A stretch of DNA of 64,000 nucleotides from Stictocephala bisonia (Eukaryota; Arthropoda; Insecta; Hemiptera; Membracidae). The DNA lies in the NCBI GenBank assembly GCA_035578905.1, contig JAQJVL010000693.1:1-64000 (forward strand), in the 5' to 3' direction. Position numbers and translations under genes: made by a program. Shown here one piece after another: positions 59,001 through 64,000 of the stretch; position 1 is the first letter of the stretch; every line of letters starts with the position of its first letter. Below the pieces are notes generated by a model, which saw only the letters and a list, made by a program, of their open reading frames with translations, was not told the origin of the DNA and made no database searches.

Positions 59001-61984
59001 ACTAAACAAGTTTTACTTGAATAGCAATATTGTAGAATTTATTGTTTTATAATTATTAGAAATATGATAATGAGTTTTGCAACGTATATTTTTACGGTTT
59101 AAACAATGTGTAAATTCAAATGTTTATTAGTCATGTTTCTTAAATTAAATAACTACCTATGCTATCTAGTGGTAACCATCTAAACTTCATAAATAAGTTT
59201 TTTAAATACAGTTTTTGTAAATATGTTACATAATACAGTTACAAATTATTATTATTCGGAACAGGATAACAATAATAAGATAGTGTTGTTTTACAAATAG
59301 TCAAGTAGATACATTTAAAATAATTGAATAATTTTATACATTATTAAAATACATTATTTTAATATATAAAATAATGAAAACCTAAATGCAACATTCAATG
59401 AAAGTTTTAGATTATTTAAATGAATTGGAAATAACTTTAAGTCTATGGGCACAGAAACATCACCGAATGTTTCAACTAAAACGGTTTATACATTCTTTAT
59501 AACTATGGATACACTTACTCTGCATGTAGCCATGGAATACTACATTTAAAAATGTGTTACACTAACAAAACACTGGGGATAAGGTATTGATTGCCTGAAA
59601 GTAAAACAATCACAACATTGAACAAATATATATTTTATATTCAAGAACAGTATGAATTTATTATTTAGATTACTGGGTATCATGATAAAAATATGGAATA
59701 TACATTATAGAGCGAGATATGTATAAGTAACATTTAATATACGAATGATACATTTTTTCATGAAGTTCTGCATTAGTTTGAACGGTTCATCTTATTTATT
59801 TCTTGTTCCTACAATTAATCGAAATTAAAAAACAATAATTTCTGTATGTATACATGTCACTTTTACTTTTAAATTTATATTTCCAGATTTTAAACATTAA
59901 GTTTCTATTTAAAATAAATAATGACACTAACCCCTACTCTGGGGAACTAAGTACCCTAAAAGTGATTTGAAACGAAATCGTGATGAACTTTGATTGAGGT
60001 AAGCAAATCATTTAATTGAGCGGCAAAAATAACTATAATTCATTAAAATTGTTGTGGTCGTCAGTGTTGTCTAAGCAAATTCAAAAATAATTAAAGATTC
60101 ACTGAGGTGCTTAGTGTCCCAGAGTAGTATTCCAGGGTCATATGCATTCTAAGTACTTGGTTCAGCTGTAATATTTATATATAGACAAAATAAAAACTAA
60201 TTTCAACTTTTGTTCTTTTATTGTAAAATAATAATTTTCTGTCAAAATTATTTATTATGCTTTTTTAATGAGCGATTAAATTGAAACATTTAACATTATT
60301 GACATTATTTGTATTATTGAGATAAACAAAGAAAATAAATGACTTTGAAATAGTACGATTGGAAAAGTACTTTATGTTCGTTTTAAAATAACTTTAAACT
60401 ATTAAGTTAATATGTTTTACACAAATTATCAATATTTTTCAATTCAATATTTTATTGTAATAGTATAATTTTTCAATGTTCTATATTACATTTACTGAGT
60501 AATAAATTATTTTACTATAATTACATGTATAAAATTAACTTTGTGTAAGAAATATAAAATTGTTGTCCCCATCTCTATATTATACAACATAATTTACAGT
60601 TGTTTTAATATTATTATTATTGTATTTTAACTCCTACACACGTACAACCAGTTTTAATATTTTGAGAGATCACGTAAGGATTCCCATTGGAACACAAAAG
60701 TCTTTCAATCCTTACAGTGTTGTCCTAATACAAATAAAATAGCAGTATAATAAATTGCTGTACCAAAATATTTTCATCAAGACAAAATTTTTTGGTAACA
60801 TTTAAAAAATACAAACATTCTTATAAAAAGAATTACGATTTAATTGTATACAATATATCCAAACACATTTGTTTAGTTCAAAATGAACTTGACTTTTAAA
60901 AACTTTTAAAGGAAACTAACCGATACATAGTGTTTATTTCAGATCATTTACGTGGATTTATATAAAACCATTTACATGGATCAGGCCAATTTATAAACAC
61001 ATTTTATGTGTACTATTATGATTCATTATATATAATATTAATTACATATTATTCTTACAAATATAAAAATTAATTAAATGGCCAATATCTAATTATAAAC
61101 AAATTATTTATGGAATTAAAAGTATGTGTTTATTAATACAATCTCAATTGTACTATGAAATTAATTAATAAAACATCAAGTTATTGTTTACTATTTTTTT
61201 TAAATAGTACAATTAATCTTTCAGTAAAAATTGTCATTTTTATTTCATTATAAATATATACTTAAATATTATTTTTTTCATCACTCTTAGTATACACTTC
61301 ACTAATTATCATAAATCAAAGAATAAATTCAACTATTTTCAACATACTCCAATATAAAATGTCATGACTCCGGATACAGTAATAAAGATAATATTAAAAA
61401 GTATACGAATCATTGATCACAAAAAAACTTCATGTACATGAAAATAAACATTACTGTATATTTAATTCTAAATTTAAACTAAGAAATATGTTAACAGAAA
61501 AACAATGAATTACATTTTAGAATATTTTATATAATGAAATAATAGCTTTTAATCATTCAATTCGTGTTAATAATTAATATTTATTATATATTTTATTCTT
61601 AACAATATAGCATTGACATACATATATGTACAATACTATAAATCACACTATATATCAAATAGTAAAAGATGGTATGTAAGCACGTAAGAATATATTTTGA
61701 GCGTTTAGGTGTTGCAGTCGTTTTCAACTCTATACTGAGTCTACACAGATCAGCTCCGTCGTCAACTGAGATAAATATCTCAATTTTTCTAATGATTGAA
61801 TGATGATTCTGCCAACTTGTCATTATTAGATCTCATTTTTGAATTAGAATCAATGTATGTTTTTATTTTTTATAACTTTTTATCAATTTATAACGTATAT
61901 TGCTAAAAATTAAATACATTTCTTACGTCTAAATACATTGTATGATACATAGGTTTTTAATGCTTTAAGATCGTGTTAATATGG
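53096..61984. other. Nearly 9 kb of AT-rich sequence without a recognisable gene
   Basis: I read both strands and found no domain-bearing frame, RNA gene or multi-copy repeat. The 74-codon minus-strand frame at 61599-61823 has one region of mixed composition (RKIEIFISVDDGADLCRL); an exon cannot be excluded, but no convincing acceptor site precedes it. The inverted repeat at 54275-54363 is listed separately. Confidence 0.45.
54275..54363. repeat. Inverted repeat, 14-bp perfect arms
   Basis: CATACTGCCAGTTT (54275-54288) and AAACTGGCAGTATG (54350-54363) enclose 61 bp. It could be a very small MITE; no target duplication was identified. Confidence 0.7.
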
Positions 61985-62196
61985 TACAATACACGTGAAC
62001 GTCACACAACATAAATTTTTAAATCTGACCACCGCTCTAAGGTTAATCAGGCGTTACTAATGTCACAACTTAACCCGGCACAGAGACAGTTTGAAGGTAG
62101 GGGAGCTGGGTTCCCCCTCCACAACACCAAACATACGTCCCTCATTCTCTTCTTTCCCTCCCTCGAACCCTAGGCATCTCATCGCCCTAACTCCTT

Positions 62197-62233
62197 TAAC
62201 CTAACCTAACCTAACCTAACCTAACCTAACCTA
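62197..62233 (-). repeat. Interstitial telomere repeat, six full CCTAA units
   Basis: Six perfect CCTAA units plus partial ones (TTAGG on the minus strand), in the middle of the foldback region. Orientation is opposite to the block at 52.8 kb. Confidence 0.9.
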
Positions 62234-62599
62234 TTGAACAAAGCGTTGCCTTCATTTTACAAAGCTCACCCCCATTCATTTTAAAACCATCACACACCTT
62301 CGTTTAGTAAAGCTCGGTCCCCGGACATGGACAGCGCGAACCTACGGCACCTTACGAAAAGGGGAGGTGATTAGGGGAGGGGAAAGAGAAAGGAGGGGTT
62401 GGGAGGGGGTAGTGTAGGTGGAATGGGTAAGAGGGGTGGCTGGTGCCGGGTTGACATACTGTCATGGCGGCCAGTGAAAGGTCCAGTTTTTGCCGGGTTG
62501 ACGTGTTTTTTTGTAACATATAAAGCTTGGTGCCGGGTTGATGAACTCCCATATATTTTGTCAAACCACGTTTAACTTTTACAAACCAGAGGGACCAAA

Positions 62600-62758
62600 T
62601 CATTCTGTTATGGATCCATTTGGTCTGAGGAAGGAAAACGTTTTTTACTGTAAACGATCACTAGAATATTAGTATTTTTGTTATTATATTGTAATATATT
62701 TCTGTTGGGTGACGTTTACTTATACTGTACATGTACCAACACTTATTATGCTAATTAA
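62600..62758 (+). repeat. Diverged family X copy
   Basis: Begins CATTCTGTTATGGATCC, keeps TTTGGTCTGAGGAAGG, then departs in the stem region and resumes at AACGATCAC. One internal repeat and the tail (GGGTGACGTTTACTTATACTG, TGTACCAACAC) are preserved. The GGTGA/TCACC stem of the head is lost. Confidence 0.65.
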
Positions 62759-62760
62759 TT

Positions 62761-63061
62761 TTTTTTTAATTTCAGGAATATATGATAAGACTAATAACGT
62801 AATAAGTGCTTAATTCATCTCCATCTGACACGTTCGTTTGATTTACTAGAGTAAAATTTATTTAACACTATATATTTACGTTATGGTTAGTGTTTTACAA
62901 CCATCAGAAACATAAATACATCTTACCCTAATATATGTAAGATATAATATGTTTGTATTATAATATTTAAGAGTACCCGTGAAATATTAAGATTATTTAA
63001 CAGAAAGTATTGACAGTTACTATTGTCACTGTTATTATGTAAGGGACAAGAATAACGGACT
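62761..63061. other. AT-rich stretch, nothing recognised
   Basis: No supportable feature. Confidence 0.4.
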
Positions 63062-63185
63062 CATTTCTAAGGTAGGCCTTAAAAACATTCCTGATTAGAA
63101 AAGTTGGCAAGTCTGTTTGCACTGAGTAGAACGTAGAAACTTTGTTTTATATTGTTTCTCTTGCCAAGTTTAGGGTATTTAACTC
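63062..63185 (+). repeat. Dispersed repeat family W, copy 2
   Basis: Same-orientation relative of 15.68-15.80 kb: TTTCTAAGGTAGGCC, CTGATTAGAAAAGTTG, GTTTGCACTGAGTAGAA, TTGTTTCTCTTGCCAAGTTT. Confidence 0.6.
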
Positions 63186-64000
63186 TAATAAAGAAGTATC
63201 ACAGTTCCCATTACCTGACCAAAAATTACTGAATGATATATATAGTATAGTTTTTTGTCAGCTACATTCAGTAATTTTTTTCTTTAAGCTATGATATATA
63301 TTTGGATTAAGATCCAAAAGTCATACAGTGTATAATATAAAATAAAATAGATCTCTTGTCAGTAAGCTAAATATAATCCGACGAGCCATTTACGACCTGC
63401 ATTATTATGACTATACAGTACATTATGATAAAGGGTCTGTGTAAATGATAACTATATTTATAATTCATTGCAACTATTTATTACTATTTCTGAATCACCT
63501 ATTTGGAAATTTATTTATGATAAAGATGCCTAGAAAATATTTTGAACAAACATTTTCAACCGCTTACTTACTGTATCATTAAAGTAGTGTTAATATATCT
63601 ATTTAAATGCATATGTTATCTAATTAAATAATCTCATATAATAAACAAATATTAAATGGTTTTAAAATTTGAAAATAATATCGATAGTGCAATAAGTTTT
63701 GTATCTAATAACAATAATTACCTTACTTATTATAACATACCATTATTACGTAACCCTTATCACGCCGTAAACGCATATACGCGAAATAATTATAAAACTA
63801 TTATTTTCGTAGTAATGTTTCTAATTTAATCCGATATTGCGTTTGGGTTATTGGTGGTGACTCATGAGAGACACATTGTGCGACTCGCGACCTTTTGTTG
63901 GCCTGTCAATCACTACGAGACTGGTTTTTGTCTGGCAGTGTATATTTCCGCTGTGCCGCCCAACGCCACAAGCGCATATACGCGCATATGTTGACTTTGC
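63186..64000. other. Window end with a CpG-containing patch
   Basis: The last ~160 bp are much GC-richer than the preceding sequence. CGCATATACGCG occurs twice in the same orientation (63772-63783 and 63973-63984), 201 bp apart. It may be the edge of a gene promoter, a tandem repeat or a transposon continuing beyond the window. Confidence 0.35.

Larger units (their letters stand above)
61985..62760. mobile_element. Imperfect foldback region bounded by inverted family X pieces
   Basis: Left: a short reversed family X piece (GAACGTCACACAACATAAAT near 61998-62017). Right: a fuller forward copy (62600-62758). Between them, TTAACCCGGCAC (62070-62081) faces GTGCCGGGTTGA-type motifs at 62442, 62491 (shorter) and 62529. 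A pyrimidine-rich tract (62115-62170) faces a purine-rich G-run tract (62355-62440), and a CCTAA block lies near the centre. No coding region except an 83-codon minus-strand frame through the purine tract, which is low complexity. Whether it is one element or a nest of insertions is unclear. Confidence 0.45.

Noticed and set aside
61599..61823. Minus-strand frame considered as a terminal exon
   Set aside because: No clear splice acceptor or polyadenylation arrangement, and only about 25 residues look protein-like.

Overview
The window looks like gene-poor, AT-rich nuclear DNA from an insect. Two internal blocks of the arthropod telomere repeat TTAGG (near 52.8 kb and 62.2 kb), several non-autonomous DNA transposons, a decayed LINE reverse transcriptase and Pol III-type SINE heads all fit that. 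A hemipteran is my best guess from the general character of the repeats, but the order is not proven. I found no intact host protein-coding gene, rRNA gene or functional tRNA gene. Most of the sequence is unannotated AT-rich DNA; the structured part is almost entirely repeats and mobile-element remains.

Layout. 0-9 kb: an old ~300-bp duplication, a broken Tc1/mariner-group transposase (3.6-5.0 kb) with an unusually wide D-to-E catalytic spacing, and a 5S-rRNA-like interspersed repeat (7.2 kb). 9-16 kb: hairpins, two dispersed repeat families and the first copies of a ~185-bp family that carries a hammerhead-like core (called family X here). 16.0-19.5 kb: a 3.5-kb satellite made of ~26 units of 77 bp joined to a related 160-bp array. 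22.8-24.3 kb: a ~165-bp tandem repeat interrupted by a TTAA-flanked piggyBac-like MITE. 25.3-26.2 kb: an eight-unit 107/113-bp array. 30.7-32.0 kb: another ~160-bp tandem repeat interrupted by a hAT-like MITE. 33.1-36.0 kb: a 3-kb GC-rich minisatellite of 78- and 58-bp units. 38.2-40.0 kb: thirteen 141/142-bp units, each with a tRNA-like module. 41.9-42.9 kb: a 5'-truncated LINE followed by a small minisatellite. 43.8-49.9 kb: a second 5S-like copy, a tRNA-derived SINE, a long (TA)n run and a perfect 28-bp palindrome. 52.8-53.1 kb and 62.0-62.8 kb: two inverted-repeat elements, each with an internal TTAGG block. The rest of 53-62 kb is featureless AT-rich DNA.

There is no pathway here. What connects the features is repeat dynamics: at least seven independent tandem arrays in 64 kb, two of them split by transposons so that the empty site can be read from neighbouring units, and several dispersed families with two to six members inside the window. 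Family names X, V, W, Y and Z are working labels for this window only. All family matches were made by eye, without alignment or database search.
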